A stretch of 64,000 nucleotides of DNA from DTU072 sp050309775. Its GTDB lineage: Bacteria > Bacillota > Clostridia > Christensenellales > DTU072. Positions 34,875 to 44,991 of the stretch are shown here, in pieces. Under the pieces are notes generated by a model that was not told the origin of the DNA, ran no database searches, and saw nothing but the letters and a program-made list of their open reading frames with translations. The translations under genes and the position numbers were made by a program. The stretch is from positions 8,492 to 72,491 of the forward strand of contig JBNRMV010000007.1 of assembly GCA_050309775.1 (NCBI GenBank), read 5' to 3'. The number at the start of each line of letters is the position of its first letter. Position 1 is the stretch's first letter.

Positions 34875-35954
34875 ATGAAACTAGGCGTCGTCGGTTTGCC
34901 GAATGTCGGCAAAAGCACACTATTCAATGCTTTGACTTCAAACAAAGCCATTGCGGCGAACTATCCTTTTTGCACCATTGAACCAAATGTCGGGGTTGTT
35001 GCCGTTCGTGACGAAAGGGTGGACACTTTGTCAAAACTTTTTAACAGCAAAAAAACGCTCTATTCAACAATAGAGTTTGTCGACATAGCCGGGCTTGTCA
35101 AAGGCGCCAGCAAGGGAGAGGGGCTGGGAAATAAGTTCCTTTCTCACATTCGCGAAGTCGACGCCGTAGTGCATGTTGTGCGCTGCTTTAATGACGACAA
35201 CATAACCCATGTCAGCGGCAAAATAAATCCCATTGACGATATCGAAACCATAAATTTGGAGCTCATTTTTGCCGATATGGATACCCTAACACGCAGAATT
35301 GAAAAGACCAAGAATGCCGCAAAGACCGGCGACAGAAAGTATTTTGTCGAACTTGAAATACTTGAAAAAATATTGCAGACTCTTGAAAAAGGACTGCCGG
35401 CAAGGGCGGCTGCGCTTTCCGAAAAGGAACTTGCCTTTGCAAAATCCTTGTTTTTGCTGACTTTTAAGCCTGTCATTTATTGCGCCAATGTCAGCGAGCA
35501 AGGCGACAGCGACAAAGTTTCCGAAGTGGAAAACTACGCAGCAAAAGAAGGCAGCGCGGTTATCAGCCTTTGCGCCAGCTTGGAGGAGGAATTGTCCAAT
35601 CTCGAAGCCGACGAACGCCAAATGTTTATTGAGGAGTTGGGACTTTCCGAAAGCGGTCTGGACAAACTTGTCAAAGCGTGTTATCGTCTGCTTGGGCTTA
35701 TCAGTTTTCTCACCGCTGGCGAAAAAGAAAGCCGCGCATGGCGCATCGAAAGAGGCACAAAGGCACCGCAAGCCGCAGGCGTCATTCACAGCGATTTTGA
35801 AAGAGGCTTTATCCGCGCCGAAGTCATTGATTATGACAGCCTTATAGAATGCGGCTCTTTTGTTGCCGCCAAAGCAAAGGGAAAAATACGCAGCGAGGGC
35901 AAAGAATATGTCGTACAGGACGGAGATGTCATAGAATTCCGCTTCAATGTTTGA
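34875..35954 (+). CDS. ychF: Redox-regulated ribosome-associated ATPase YchF
   Basis: Obg-family P-loop protein that binds ATP and ribosomes. G1 GLPNVGKST (residues 6-14), G3 DIAGLVKGASKGEGLGN, coiled-coil insert, and a C-terminal TGS domain ending DGDVIEFRFNV. 359 residues. AGGAGAATAAG precedes ATG. Highly conserved gene; the family ID is certain although its physiological role is still loosely defined. Confidence 0.97.
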   Translation: MKLGVVGLPNVGKSTLFNALTSNKAIAANYPFCTIEPNVGVVAVRDERVDTLSKLFNSKKTLYSTIEFVDIAGLVKGASKGEGLGNKFLSHIREVDAVVHVVRCFNDDNITHVSGKINPIDDIETINLELIFADMDTLTRRIEKTKNAAKTGDRKYFVELEILEKILQTLEKGLPARAAALSEKELAFAKSLFLLTFKPVIYCANVSEQGDSDKVSEVENYAAKEGSAVISLCASLEEELSNLEADERQMFIEELGLSESGLDKLVKACYRLLGLISFLTAGEKESRAWRIERGTKAPQAAGVIHSDFERGFIRAEVIDYDSLIECGSFVAAKAKGKIRSEGKEYVVQDGDVIEFRFNV

Positions 35955-36076
35955 CAAAAATCTTGTCTTTTTCTGTAAATATATGTTAAACGGCTAAGTA
36001 AAGTAATTATGGTACTTGCTATTTTATTATAATAGTAATATAATTGTAATATCTATACACATTTTAGGAGTGCATA

Positions 36077-37441
36077 ATGGCAGTAAGAGTTCAAAATGAA
36101 TCAAATATCCGCAAAGCCAAGCGCTGGAACGAAAAAGATGATGCTGCGCTAGCGGAACTGCTCCGCAAAAAAATAAAAGAAGTCGACCTTGCAATCAAGG
36201 AAGCGCCTTCTCCTTTTATGCGTTCCAAACTACGCGCAAAAAAAGCTCATTACAAATCAATGTCCGCCAAGGTTGCCAACGGCACCTACAACGGCGACAT
36301 CATTTTCAGCGAAATGCAGGCTGCGGCAGCTTTGCGCACTCAAGACGCTCTCAAATATCAGCGTTATTCCAATCCGGCGGACGCCCGCAAATACATCAAC
36401 TCCTATGAAGATATGGATTTTGATTATGAAGCCTATTTCCGCAAAACCAGATATTACGGCAGGTTCCTGCCCATTTTGGCTACGCTGTTTACGCTTATCT
36501 TGCTGGCTTTCTTCCTAATCGGCGCTTTTGTTCCCACCGCCACCAAACAATCCTTAAGCACAGACTATGGCCTAAAACTTGATACTTTGTTTTACTTTAA
36601 GTTAGGTCCCAACGAAATGGATTTCCGCGTAAAGAACGGCATGTGGCCCGACGGCGACTGGCGCTTTGAAAACGGAAAAGAACAAGTATTGTCCAGAGAT
36701 GTTCCCTACGTTGCCCCCGGAAAAACAGAGCCTGACGAATATGTCTATTTGTATTCCGACCTTGGCATGAGAACGGTCAACATATCTTCTTTTGACATCA
36801 TAAAAGCGTGGTTCCGCACTAAGATGCTCTCAAATGTCCGTTTGGACTTCCTTGAGGACAACGCAGCTTTCCAAGGCTCAAGTTGGTTCTACGCAAAATA
36901 TATGTCCAAAGCCGAAGCCGACATAGTCAATGTCAGAAATGAGGACGGCAGCTTTGAGATGCCTATACTAATAAAATATATTGCGGGATACGGCACCATC
37001 CTTTCTCTAGTTGCGGCGTTTATATTGGGCATAATTTGCTTGATACTTAACATTGTACGAATATTTACCTACACGACAAGGCGAGTTCATGTGCTGAATG
37101 TGCTGCTGTTTATCTTTTGTACTTTAGTGGCGGTGTTGCCGGCATTCATGGCAATGGAAGGCACCGATGTGCTGTCGGCTTTTAAGAATTATTTTACTTT
37201 TGACCATGACGCGTTCATGAAGACTGCCGACCACACGCTTATCATAAATATCTTTGCTTTTATCCCTGTCGGCATTGCGTTGGTTATGGCCATACTTCCA
37301 AAGCTGTTCAAAAACAGATTCAAGAAAAGACCCAGCTTTGTGCCCAAAGGCAACCGCCCCCGCAACAAAAAGGTGCAGGCGCAAACAGCTCAGCATATGG
37401 CATACAATAATGTAAGAAGAGCGTACCAAACAAGGCGCTGA
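36077..37441 (+). CDS. Unknown four-helix membrane protein
   Basis: 454 residues that I do not recognise. Residues 1-128 are charged and probably cytoplasmic, rich in Lys, Arg and Ala with a likely coiled coil over about 20-60 (DDAALAELLRKKIKEVD). Membrane helices at about 129-151, 303-330, 339-360 and 388-410. Between helices 1 and 2 lies a 150-residue extracytoplasmic region with aromatic, acidic segments (DFRVKNGMWPDGDWRFENG). The C-terminus is strongly basic (FKNRFKKRPSFVPKGNRPR). AGGAG before ATG. Good codon usage and length support a real gene. Confidence 0.8.
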   Translation: MAVRVQNESNIRKAKRWNEKDDAALAELLRKKIKEVDLAIKEAPSPFMRSKLRAKKAHYKSMSAKVANGTYNGDIIFSEMQAAAALRTQDALKYQRYSNPADARKYINSYEDMDFDYEAYFRKTRYYGRFLPILATLFTLILLAFFLIGAFVPTATKQSLSTDYGLKLDTLFYFKLGPNEMDFRVKNGMWPDGDWRFENGKEQVLSRDVPYVAPGKTEPDEYVYLYSDLGMRTVNISSFDIIKAWFRTKMLSNVRLDFLEDNAAFQGSSWFYAKYMSKAEADIVNVRNEDGSFEMPILIKYIAGYGTILSLVAAFILGIICLILNIVRIFTYTTRRVHVLNVLLFIFCTLVAVLPAFMAMEGTDVLSAFKNYFTFDHDAFMKTADHTLIINIFAFIPVGIALVMAILPKLFKNRFKKRPSFVPKGNRPRNKKVQAQTAQHMAYNNVRRAYQTRR

Positions 37442-37480
37442 CATATAACAGATAAATAAATAAGGTTTCTTTACAATGGG

Positions 37481-37510
37481 ACACTGATTGCGTTGACAAT
37501 CAGTGTTTCT
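37481..37510 (+). terminator. Hairpin between the membrane protein gene and cysE
   Basis: Perfect 10-bp stem ACACTGATTG/CAATCAGTGT with a 6-nt loop, followed by TTCT. The weak T-tract makes it either a modest terminator of the upstream gene or an mRNA structure just before the cysE ribosome-binding site. Confidence 0.55.
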
Positions 37511-37525
37511 ATCAGGGGAGTATAA

Positions 37526-38209
37526 ATGTTTGAAAACATAAAGGCAGACTTACGCGCAGCTTTAGAGAAAGACCCTGCCGCCAGAAATAAACTTGAAATA
37601 ATACTGACCTACAGTGGCTTTAGCGCGCTTTGGAAATATCGCATTGCACATTGGTTCTATAAGAAAAAATGGTATCTTGTCGCCAGAATAATCTCCCAAA
37701 GAGCGCGCAAAAAAACAGGCATCGAAATTCACCCGGGCGCAAAACTTGGCAAGGGTATTTTCATTGACCACGGCAGCGGCGTAGTCATCGGAGAGACCAC
37801 CGAAATCGGCGACAATGTCACCATATATCAAGGAGTCACCTTGGGCGGCACCGGCAAAAATGTCGGCAAAAGACACCCAACCATTGAAGACGATGTTATG
37901 ATAAGCGCAGGCGCCAAGGTGCTTGGACCGGTCATTATCGGCAAAGGCACAAAAATCGGCGCAGGCAGCGTTGTTTTGAAAAATGTGCCGCCTTATTCCA
38001 CTGTCGTAGGCATTCCCGGCAGAGTCGTCAGAATGCATGGCAAGAAATACAACGACCTTGACCAAAAACTGCCTGACCCCATGCTGGACGAACTGACACG
38101 CCTCAACAGAAGACTTGCGGCGCTTGAAGACAAACTAGGTATCGTATCTTGCCGCTATTCGATAGCCAACGAACCTTACGAGGACAACTCACAAAAAGAG
38201 GAAGGATAA
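37526..38209 (+). CDS. cysE: Serine O-acetyltransferase CysE
   Basis: Acetylates serine to O-acetylserine, the first step of cysteine synthesis. Left-handed beta-helix hexapeptide repeats around residues 70-165 (IDHGSGVVIGETTEIGDNV, GGTGKNVGKRHP with catalytic His). 227 residues, the shorter Gram-positive EpsC-like form. The stop shares a base with the cysS start (TAATG), pairing cysteine synthesis with cysteine charging as in many Firmicutes. Confidence 0.95.
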   Translation: MFENIKADLRAALEKDPAARNKLEIILTYSGFSALWKYRIAHWFYKKKWYLVARIISQRARKKTGIEIHPGAKLGKGIFIDHGSGVVIGETTEIGDNVTIYQGVTLGGTGKNVGKRHPTIEDDVMISAGAKVLGPVIIGKGTKIGAGSVVLKNVPPYSTVVGIPGRVVRMHGKKYNDLDQKLPDPMLDELTRLNRRLAALEDKLGIVSCRYSIANEPYEDNSQKEEG

Positions 38210-39600
38210 TGCTAAAGGTTTTTAACACACTTACAAGAGAAAAAGAATTTTTTACCCCCATAAAAGACAAAATAGTATCTATGTATTCTTGCGGTCCCAC
38301 CGTATATAGCTTTGCGCACATCGGCAATTTGCGCACATATATTTTTATGGACCTCATTCGCCGCACACTGAAACACAACGGCTACAAAATAAAAGGCGTG
38401 CTGAACATAACCGATGTCGGGCATCTGCTGCACGACAGCGACGACGGCGAAGACAAGATGGCAAAAGCCAGCCGCGAAGAAAAGAAAACTCCGCTGGAGA
38501 TTGCCGAATTCTACACAAAGATATTTTTTGAGGATTTACAAAAACTTAACATAGGCAGACCCGAGATACTTGCCAAGGCTACCGACCACATAGAAGAAAT
38601 GATAGCCTATGTCCAAGCGCTGCAAGCCGCAGGCTTTGCCTACGAGACTTCCGACGGCATCTATTTTGACATCTCAAAGTTTGAAAATTATGGCAAGCTG
38701 TCGGGCATCAACCTTGAAGAGCAGCAAGCCGGGGCAAGGGTGGAAATAAACAGCGAAAAGCGCAACCCTGCAGATTTTGCCCTTTGGAAAAAGGCTGAAC
38801 CTGAACATATAATGCAATGGCCCAGCCCGTGGGGCATGGGTTATCCCGGCTGGCATATCGAATGTTCTGCAATGAGCCAAAAATATCTGGGCGCTCACTT
38901 TGATATACACAGCGGCGGCGTCGACCATATCCCCATTCACCACGAGAACGAAATAGCGCAAAATGAGGCGTTGACAGGCAGTAAGTCCGTAAACTACTGG
39001 TTGCACGGCGAGTTTATGTTGGTAGACGGCGGCAAAATGAGCAAAAGCTTGGGCAACACCTATACCATTGCGCAGCTTGAAGAAAGAGGCTATTCGCCGC
39101 TTGACTTCCGTTTCTTCTGCCTGAACGCGCACTACCGCAAAAAACTTAACTTCACCTTTGAGGGCATGAACTCCGCAAAAACCTCTAGAGAACGCCTGTG
39201 CGCTGCGCTTTATCAGCACAAAATGTCTACGGCAAAAACTCCGCAAGAAACACTCGACAAATATAAGGCGCAATTTGAAGCCGCCATAAATGACGACTTA
39301 AACATTCCTTTGGCGCTGGGAGTGCTGTTTACTATGTCAAAAGAGAAAAAAAGCGCAGATATCTACAAACTGGCGTTGGAGTTTGACAAAATATTTGGAC
39401 TGTCTTTTGACAAGGTGCAAGCTCCCGAACAACCAAAACAAGACATTCCTGAAGAAATTGCCGCTCTTGTAGAGGCAAGAACTCAAGCGAAAAAAGAGAA
39501 AAACTACCAAAAAGCAGACGAAATCCGCAAAACCGTAGCCGAAATGGGTTATTCCTTGCTGGACACCAAAGAGGGCGTTGTCGTCAGCAAATTGGATTGA
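38209..39600 (+). CDS. cysS: Cysteinyl-tRNA synthetase
   Basis: Charges tRNA-Cys. HIGH-type motif in CGPTVYSFAHIGNLRTY with the first zinc Cys, further zinc ligands in HIECSAMSQKYLG, and KMSKS as GGKMSKSLGN. 463 residues. I start at ATG giving MLKVFNTLTREKE; a longer upstream frame overlaps cysE and lacks support. The 3' end overlaps the converging VanW gene by 52 bp. Confidence 0.96.
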   Translation: MLKVFNTLTREKEFFTPIKDKIVSMYSCGPTVYSFAHIGNLRTYIFMDLIRRTLKHNGYKIKGVLNITDVGHLLHDSDDGEDKMAKASREEKKTPLEIAEFYTKIFFEDLQKLNIGRPEILAKATDHIEEMIAYVQALQAAGFAYETSDGIYFDISKFENYGKLSGINLEEQQAGARVEINSEKRNPADFALWKKAEPEHIMQWPSPWGMGYPGWHIECSAMSQKYLGAHFDIHSGGVDHIPIHHENEIAQNEALTGSKSVNYWLHGEFMLVDGGKMSKSLGNTYTIAQLEERGYSPLDFRFFCLNAHYRKKLNFTFEGMNSAKTSRERLCAALYQHKMSTAKTPQETLDKYKAQFEAAINDDLNIPLALGVLFTMSKEKKSADIYKLALEFDKIFGLSFDKVQAPEQPKQDIPEEIAALVEARTQAKKEKNYQKADEIRKTVAEMGYSLLDTKEGVVVSKLD

Positions 39601-40832
39601 GTTTGTCCTAGCTCATCCCCCTTATCCAATATATAATTGCTTTTGTCAGGCTTGCGCCTGACAATTTTGCCTTTTCGGGGTAAATATGTGTTTGTACGCA
39701 GTTTTTCTGTGCGTACAAGTTTGCCGTCAACATATATATCTTTATACGCATTGCTGACAAGCCCGTCAGCCGCCGGAGAAATAATCCGGAAGGTTTCATT
39801 CTCTTTCCATATTAAAGGCTCATCTACTTCCTCATACCCTGGCGAGGGAATTTTTCTTACTATTTCATTGCGCAACACAACGGTTTCTTTGGTTTTTTTG
39901 CCGAAAACGGCAAAATACACCCTGTCGCTTTTTGTCCACGCTTTCAGATAAATGTCATTTTCTGAATTGTTGAACAACAGCAAGTCATTCTTGTTGCTTA
40001 CCATAGCGTCAAGAGATGGTCCGATATATGACACCGGCAGAGAATGGCTTTGCGCATTTATGGCTTCCAGCGACCCCCTTATCCATGCATTATAAAGCGT
40101 AGTCGACACCTGACATACGCCGCCGCCGACGCCGTCGACAAAGTTGCCGCCGCTGATTATTTTTGCCATAAGAAAACCATTGCTCACCGTTCTGGGACCC
40201 ACCGCCTTGTTGAAAGAAAACTCTGTCTTTGTCGGAATGACAAGCCCGTTCAGACGGCTTGTCGCCAGCGCAATGTTATGTTTTCTGTTTGCTGAAGAAC
40301 GAGCATAGCTTGTTGAGAATACTGCCCTCTCTGCCGTATACTCTTTCAGCATGTCTACCGTCATTTTGGGAGGCGTTTGCTGAGCGACAATTTCTATTGT
40401 GGTTTTTGCGCCAAAGTCTGAATATAGGCTCTTAATAATGGCGTTTCGGTCTACCATAACGCCGTCCACGCCCTCAACATAAGCAAACTCAGCCGCTACG
40501 CTGTCCCAGACAATTTTGGGCTCTTTCGGGGGATATTCCAACACCTCCGCCAACCGCTCTATATCGTTTTTTATTTGACTGTTTATGCAGGAAAAGTCTC
40601 TTACGCTTACATTGTCCTTGTTCTTTTCATAGAACTTTTGAAAGCTGCCGTTATATTTGAAAAACACCGTCAGCAGCGTCGATGTTTTGATTTTATATGT
40701 TTTTGACAACAATTCATTGCCCTCGTTGTATACCGTGAGTTGGGTTTTTCCTGCAAAAGGTATGCCGGCAAAAGAACTTGCCACAACAAGCATGACAAGT
40801 AAAATAAGGGCTATGACAACATATTTTCTCAT
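39549..40832 (-). CDS. VanW family protein
   Basis: 427 residues with an N-terminal membrane helix (about 4-22), a region resembling the PG_binding_4 domain, then a VanW domain at about residues 185-310 (FSFNKAVGPRTVSNGFLMAK, GVGGGVCQVSTTLYNAW). VanW proteins are exported, occur in some vancomycin-resistance clusters and in many peptidoglycan-associated proteins, but have no settled activity. The last 17 codons overlap cysS on the other strand. No van genes nearby. Confidence 0.88.
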   Translation of the reverse strand: MRKYVVIALILLVMLVVASSFAGIPFAGKTQLTVYNEGNELLSKTYKIKTSTLLTVFFKYNGSFQKFYEKNKDNVSVRDFSCINSQIKNDIERLAEVLEYPPKEPKIVWDSVAAEFAYVEGVDGVMVDRNAIIKSLYSDFGAKTTIEIVAQQTPPKMTVDMLKEYTAERAVFSTSYARSSANRKHNIALATSRLNGLVIPTKTEFSFNKAVGPRTVSNGFLMAKIISGGNFVDGVGGGVCQVSTTLYNAWIRGSLEAINAQSHSLPVSYIGPSLDAMVSNKNDLLLFNNSENDIYLKAWTKSDRVYFAVFGKKTKETVVLRNEIVRKIPSPGYEEVDEPLIWKENETFRIISPAADGLVSNAYKDIYVDGKLVRTEKLRTNTYLPRKGKIVRRKPDKSNYILDKGDELGQTQSNLLTTTPSLVSSKE

Positions 40833-40863
40833 AGCCCTAGTATTTATAAAAAAACTTTATATA

Positions 40864-42195
40864 TTAGTCGATTTGCGCTTCTGCCTTTTTTGTTGCGTCA
40901 TTTGTTTTTAATTCCTTCTTGTCCATCTTGAAAATGAAGTACAGCGGTATCAATACAAACAGCACGACGACGATGGCGCCGATAAACATATATTTTGAGG
41001 GAATGGGCTGCGTTTCCAGCGTCAGAGGGTCGGTGTATGCGGCGTTGCTGGTGCGGCTGATAAATGCGCCGATAAAAGGACCTACGCACATGGGTATGAG
41101 CACAAAAAATATCATTCGTATGCCTTGGAACATACCGGCCTTGTCAGCCGGAGTCAAATCCCTCGCCAAAGCGGCTATGGTAAATGACAGCGCCAAATTT
41201 GCCGTCATAAGCACGGTGCCGGCAATGGCGGCGCCTGCCATGCCATAAGCAAAGAACATTGCCACGCAACCCACGACATATACTCCCAGAATGGGCAGCA
41301 AAAATTTTCTTCTGTCAAATTTGTCGCTGATTATGCCAATAAGCACGCTAAGCGCAGACGACAGCAATATGACTATGCCAAGCATAATGGCATAATTGCC
41401 TACGCCCAGTCCATATTCCACATAAACTATCAGATATGGCATATAAATATTGTTGGCAATCCCGACTACTGCCATGGCGGAAAAAATTATGTACAGGTAT
41501 TTGTTTTCTTTTATGGTAGAGATTTTGAAACCGTACGCAACATCTTTGAGGTAGTTGCTCTTTTTTGGAGAAATGGCAGGGCTGTCTTTTATTAAGAAAA
41601 GCCCCAAAACGCCGCTTGCCGTTGTGATAGAGCCAAGGATAAGGAAAAACTCCTTCCATTTTCCTTGCTTGGTCAATCCGTCAAAGGCGCCGAAAACTAC
41701 CAGCAACGCAATGACGGACATTATGCTCAGCACGCTTTCCGCCTTGCCTCTGTTTTTTGAGTTGGTGACATCGGTAACCCAGGCATTAAAAGCGGCGTCA
41801 TTTGCCATTGCACCCAGCGCCGTCATAATGCAGTCCATAAAAATTATTATTGTCACAGTCATGGCTACGGCATTTGCCGCCGGGAATATCTTTTGTGTGT
41901 TAGCTACGCTTATGGCTGCAAAAGTCATCAAAGAAAACCCCCATAGAATATAGCCTGCGCTAATGAACAACTTGCGCTTTCCCAGTCTGTCGGACAAGTT
42001 GCCTGCCATAATGGTAAAAATCGTTGCTACTACGGCGCTCGCCGCCACCATGGCTGCCGTTGCGTTCAGGTTGTATGTCACCGTCTTATACATGAATACA
42101 TTGAGATACATGTTTTCGACAACCCAAGCAACCTGCCCGAACAAGCCGAAAATAATTACCGACAACCATATCTTTGCGCTGAGCTTCTTTTCCAT
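40864..42195 (-). CDS. MFS transporter
   Basis: 443 residues with 12 predicted helices and the major facilitator loop motif GNLSDRLGKRK between helices 2 and 3, repeated as GIISDKFDRRK in the second half. Resembles sugar:cation (GPH-like/MFS_2) carriers, but substrate cannot be given. AGGAGG before ATG. It lies 31 bp upstream of the VanW gene on the same strand, so they may share a transcript. Confidence 0.87.
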   Translation of the reverse strand: MEKKLSAKIWLSVIIFGLFGQVAWVVENMYLNVFMYKTVTYNLNATAAMVAASAVVATIFTIMAGNLSDRLGKRKLFISAGYILWGFSLMTFAAISVANTQKIFPAANAVAMTVTIIIFMDCIMTALGAMANDAAFNAWVTDVTNSKNRGKAESVLSIMSVIALLVVFGAFDGLTKQGKWKEFFLILGSITTASGVLGLFLIKDSPAISPKKSNYLKDVAYGFKISTIKENKYLYIIFSAMAVVGIANNIYMPYLIVYVEYGLGVGNYAIMLGIVILLSSALSVLIGIISDKFDRRKFLLPILGVYVVGCVAMFFAYGMAGAAIAGTVLMTANLALSFTIAALARDLTPADKAGMFQGIRMIFFVLIPMCVGPFIGAFISRTSNAAYTDPLTLETQPIPSKYMFIGAIVVVLFVLIPLYFIFKMDKKELKTNDATKKAEAQID

Positions 42196-42218
42196 AACGC
42201 CTCCTAATAAACGCTTTT

Positions 42219-42247
42219 ATTATATCTCAATGCAAATAATAATACAA
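42219..42247 (-). promoter_or_regulatory. Promoter of the MFS transporter gene
   Basis: Minus strand TTGTAT, 17-nt spacer, TATAAT. Confidence 0.5.
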
Positions 42248-42320
42248 CCCCGTACTACTTATAAAAAGGGAACTTCCATTACCGCAAAAAATCAAAGCAT
42301 TATCTCGGCAAACCTTTTAT

Positions 42321-42360
42321 AAAAAGAACGGCATAGTCAATTTTTCCTTGACCATGCCGT
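42321..42360 (-). terminator. Terminator of gyrA
   Basis: Minus strand 13-bp stem (one G-U pair on this strand only), 7-nt loop, then TTCTTTTT. It lies 73 nt after the gyrA stop. Confidence 0.8.
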
Positions 42361-42433
42361 ATATTAAATTGTCTTGTGCTTCCGTTGCGTTATGCCTGAT
42401 GGCCGCTTTCGCAAACTTGCTTGTTTGGGTTTC

Positions 42434-44980
42434 TTATTCCTCGTCTTTGGGTTGCTGCGCTTCCTCTTCCCGTGCCGCCTTGATTTCGGCCTCGTCAATT
42501 TCGACCTCGTCATATTCGGCTTCTTCGTCATGCGGAGTAAGCGCCATGGACACAACTTTTCCTTGGTCTTCTTTTATGCGCATTATGCGTACGCCCTGCG
42601 TTGCTCTGCCTATCTTTGAGATTTGGCTGGCAAGTATTCTTATCATTGTGCCATTGTCTGCAATTATGATGACATCCTCGCCGTCCTCTACCAGTTTCAT
42701 GTTGACAAGTTTTCCGGTCTTTTCGGTGAAGTTTCCGGCTTTTATGCCCTTTCCTGCACGGCTTTGCTGCCTGTACTCTTCGATATCCGTTCTCTTTCCA
42801 TAACCCTTTTCGGAGATAGTAATGACTTCCCGGCCTTCTTTTACGATTGCCATGTCAACGACAAAATCTCCCTCGTCAAGTTTTATGCTGCGTACGCCCT
42901 GTGAGCCTCTGCCTGTGCGCCTGACATCTTTTTCGCTGAATCTTATGCATTTGCCAAAGTGTGACGCCATTATTATGTCGTCTTCACCGCTGCTTTCCTC
43001 AACTGCAATCAGCTCATCGTTGCCCAAAAGTGTAATGGCAATCTTTCCGTTTGCTCTTACTGACTCAAACTCGTTCAGTTGGCTCTTGCGGATAAGTCCC
43101 TCTCTGGTCGCCATGACAATATAGCCCTCGCCGTATTCCTTGACAGAAAGGAAGGCGGTTATTTTTTCTCCTTCGTCCAGCGAAAGCACATTTACGATGG
43201 CTCTGCCCTTTGAAATCTTTGAGGCTTCGGGTATTTCGTATACTTTTTTCGTATATGCTTTGCCCTTATTACTGAAGAAAAGCAGGTCGTCGTGCGTGTT
43301 GCAGACAAACATGGTCGACACAAAATCCTCGTCCTTTGTTTTGTGCGCTGTGACGCCTCTGCCGCCTCTGCCCTGCGCTTTGTACTCCGTGACGGCTATT
43401 CTCTTAATGTAGCCTTGGTATGTCATAGATACCACGACATCCTCTTGCTCTATCAGGTCGGCAATATCTATGTCGTACTCGTCATAGCTAAGCTCTGAGC
43501 GTCTTTCGTCGCCGTAAGCAGCCTTTATTTCGGAAAGTTCTTCTTTTATGATTTCTTTAATCCTGAACGGCTTTGCCAAAATATCAATATATTCGGCTAT
43601 TTGCTTTTCTAACTCGGACAGTTCTGCGTTTAGTTTTTCGACTTCCAGACTGGTAAGCCTTGCCAGTTTTGTTTCAAGAATGGCGTTGGCTTGCTTTTCG
43701 CTGAGAGCAAATGCCTGCATAAGTTTTTCTTGGGCGTCGCTTCTCTCCGAAGATTTTTTTATGATTTCGATTACTTCATCTATGTTTGCCAGTGCAATGA
43801 CCAGACCTCTTACTATATGCTCTCTTTCCTGAGCTTTTTTGAGGTTGTACTCCGTCCGTCTTGTTACCACTTCAATCTGATGCTCAATGTAGTACTCCAG
43901 CATCTCTTTGAGGTTGCACAGCTGCGGCTTGCCTTTTACCAGAGCAAGCAAACAAATGCCGTTGGACACCTGAAGATTGGAGTGTTTGAATAACATATTA
44001 AGAACTATTTGGGCATTTGCGTCCTTTTTCAACTCAAAAACCACCCTCATTCCTTGACGGTCGCTTTCTTCTTTTATGTCGGCTATGCCTTCAAGTCTTT
44101 TGTCCTTGACTTGGTCGGCTATGGATTTTATGAGGTTTGCTTTATTTACTTGATAAGGCAGTTCTGTGACAATTATTCTTTGTCTGCCGTTGTGCTCCTC
44201 TATCTCCGTCTTTGCTCTCACAACAACACTGCCTCTGCCGGTGCGGTATGCCTTGCGCACTCTTGACCGGCCCAACACCAAACCTCCTGTGGGATAGTCC
44301 GGAGCCGGAATATAGCTCATCAAATCGTCAACGCTCAACTCCGGGTCGTCCAATAAGGCTATTGTGCCTTCTATGACTTCGTTCAGGTTGTGCGGAGGTA
44401 TGTTTGTCGCCATACCAACGGCAATACCCTCACTGCCGTTTACCAGTAAGTTCGGATACTTCGCCGGCAGCACGACGGGCTGCATTAAAGTGTCGTCAAA
44501 GTTGGGGTAAAAATCAACTGTGTTCTTTTCTAAATCCTTCAGCAACTCCCCTGCTATTTTGCTCAGCCTTGCTTCGGTGTACCTCTGCGCCGCGGGCGGG
44601 TCGCCGTCGACGGAACCAAAGTTTCCGTGTCCGTCCACCAAAGTGGCTCTTGTGGAAAAGTCCTGCGCCAGCCTCACCAGCGCGTCATACACAGCCAAAT
44701 CTCCGTGGGGGTGGTATTTGCCCAGCACTTCGCCGACAATACGCGCGCATTTTTTGTGCGGCTTGTCATATGTGTTGTTCAAATCGTGCATGGCGTACAG
44801 TATTCTTCTGTGAACAGGCTTCAGCCCGTCTCTCACATCGGGAATGGCTCTGCTGACATTTACCGCCATGGCATAGCTTATAAAAGACTTGCTCATCTCG
44901 TCTTTTACATTCATGGGAACAATCTTTGTTTTTTCAAGAATTTCTTGGATATTCTTTATGTCAAGTTCTTTTTTTGCCAT
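42434..44980 (-). CDS. gyrA: DNA gyrase subunit A
   Basis: Breakage-reunion subunit. Catalytic Tyr in AAQRYTEARLSK near residue 129; quinolone-resistance region includes HPHGDLAVYDALVR, with Leu where E. coli has Ser83-Ala/Thr neighbours shifted, so resistance cannot be predicted with confidence. The C-terminal beta-pinwheel contains the GyrA-box QGRGGRG, which separates it from ParC. 848 residues, ending in an acidic tail. It begins 11 bp after gyrB. Confidence 0.97.
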   Translation of the reverse strand: MAKKELDIKNIQEILEKTKIVPMNVKDEMSKSFISYAMAVNVSRAIPDVRDGLKPVHRRILYAMHDLNNTYDKPHKKCARIVGEVLGKYHPHGDLAVYDALVRLAQDFSTRATLVDGHGNFGSVDGDPPAAQRYTEARLSKIAGELLKDLEKNTVDFYPNFDDTLMQPVVLPAKYPNLLVNGSEGIAVGMATNIPPHNLNEVIEGTIALLDDPELSVDDLMSYIPAPDYPTGGLVLGRSRVRKAYRTGRGSVVVRAKTEIEEHNGRQRIIVTELPYQVNKANLIKSIADQVKDKRLEGIADIKEESDRQGMRVVFELKKDANAQIVLNMLFKHSNLQVSNGICLLALVKGKPQLCNLKEMLEYYIEHQIEVVTRRTEYNLKKAQEREHIVRGLVIALANIDEVIEIIKKSSERSDAQEKLMQAFALSEKQANAILETKLARLTSLEVEKLNAELSELEKQIAEYIDILAKPFRIKEIIKEELSEIKAAYGDERRSELSYDEYDIDIADLIEQEDVVVSMTYQGYIKRIAVTEYKAQGRGGRGVTAHKTKDEDFVSTMFVCNTHDDLLFFSNKGKAYTKKVYEIPEASKISKGRAIVNVLSLDEGEKITAFLSVKEYGEGYIVMATREGLIRKSQLNEFESVRANGKIAITLLGNDELIAVEESSGEDDIIMASHFGKCIRFSEKDVRRTGRGSQGVRSIKLDEGDFVVDMAIVKEGREVITISEKGYGKRTDIEEYRQQSRAGKGIKAGNFTEKTGKLVNMKLVEDGEDVIIIADNGTMIRILASQISKIGRATQGVRIMRIKEDQGKVVSMALTPHDEEAEYDEVEIDEAEIKAAREEEAQQPKDEE

Positions 44981-44991
44981 TTTTCACCTTC

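Noticed and set aside
37481..37525. T-box or cysteine-responsive riboswitch before cysE
   Set aside because: Only a simple 10-bp hairpin is present, without a specifier loop, T-box sequence or room for one.
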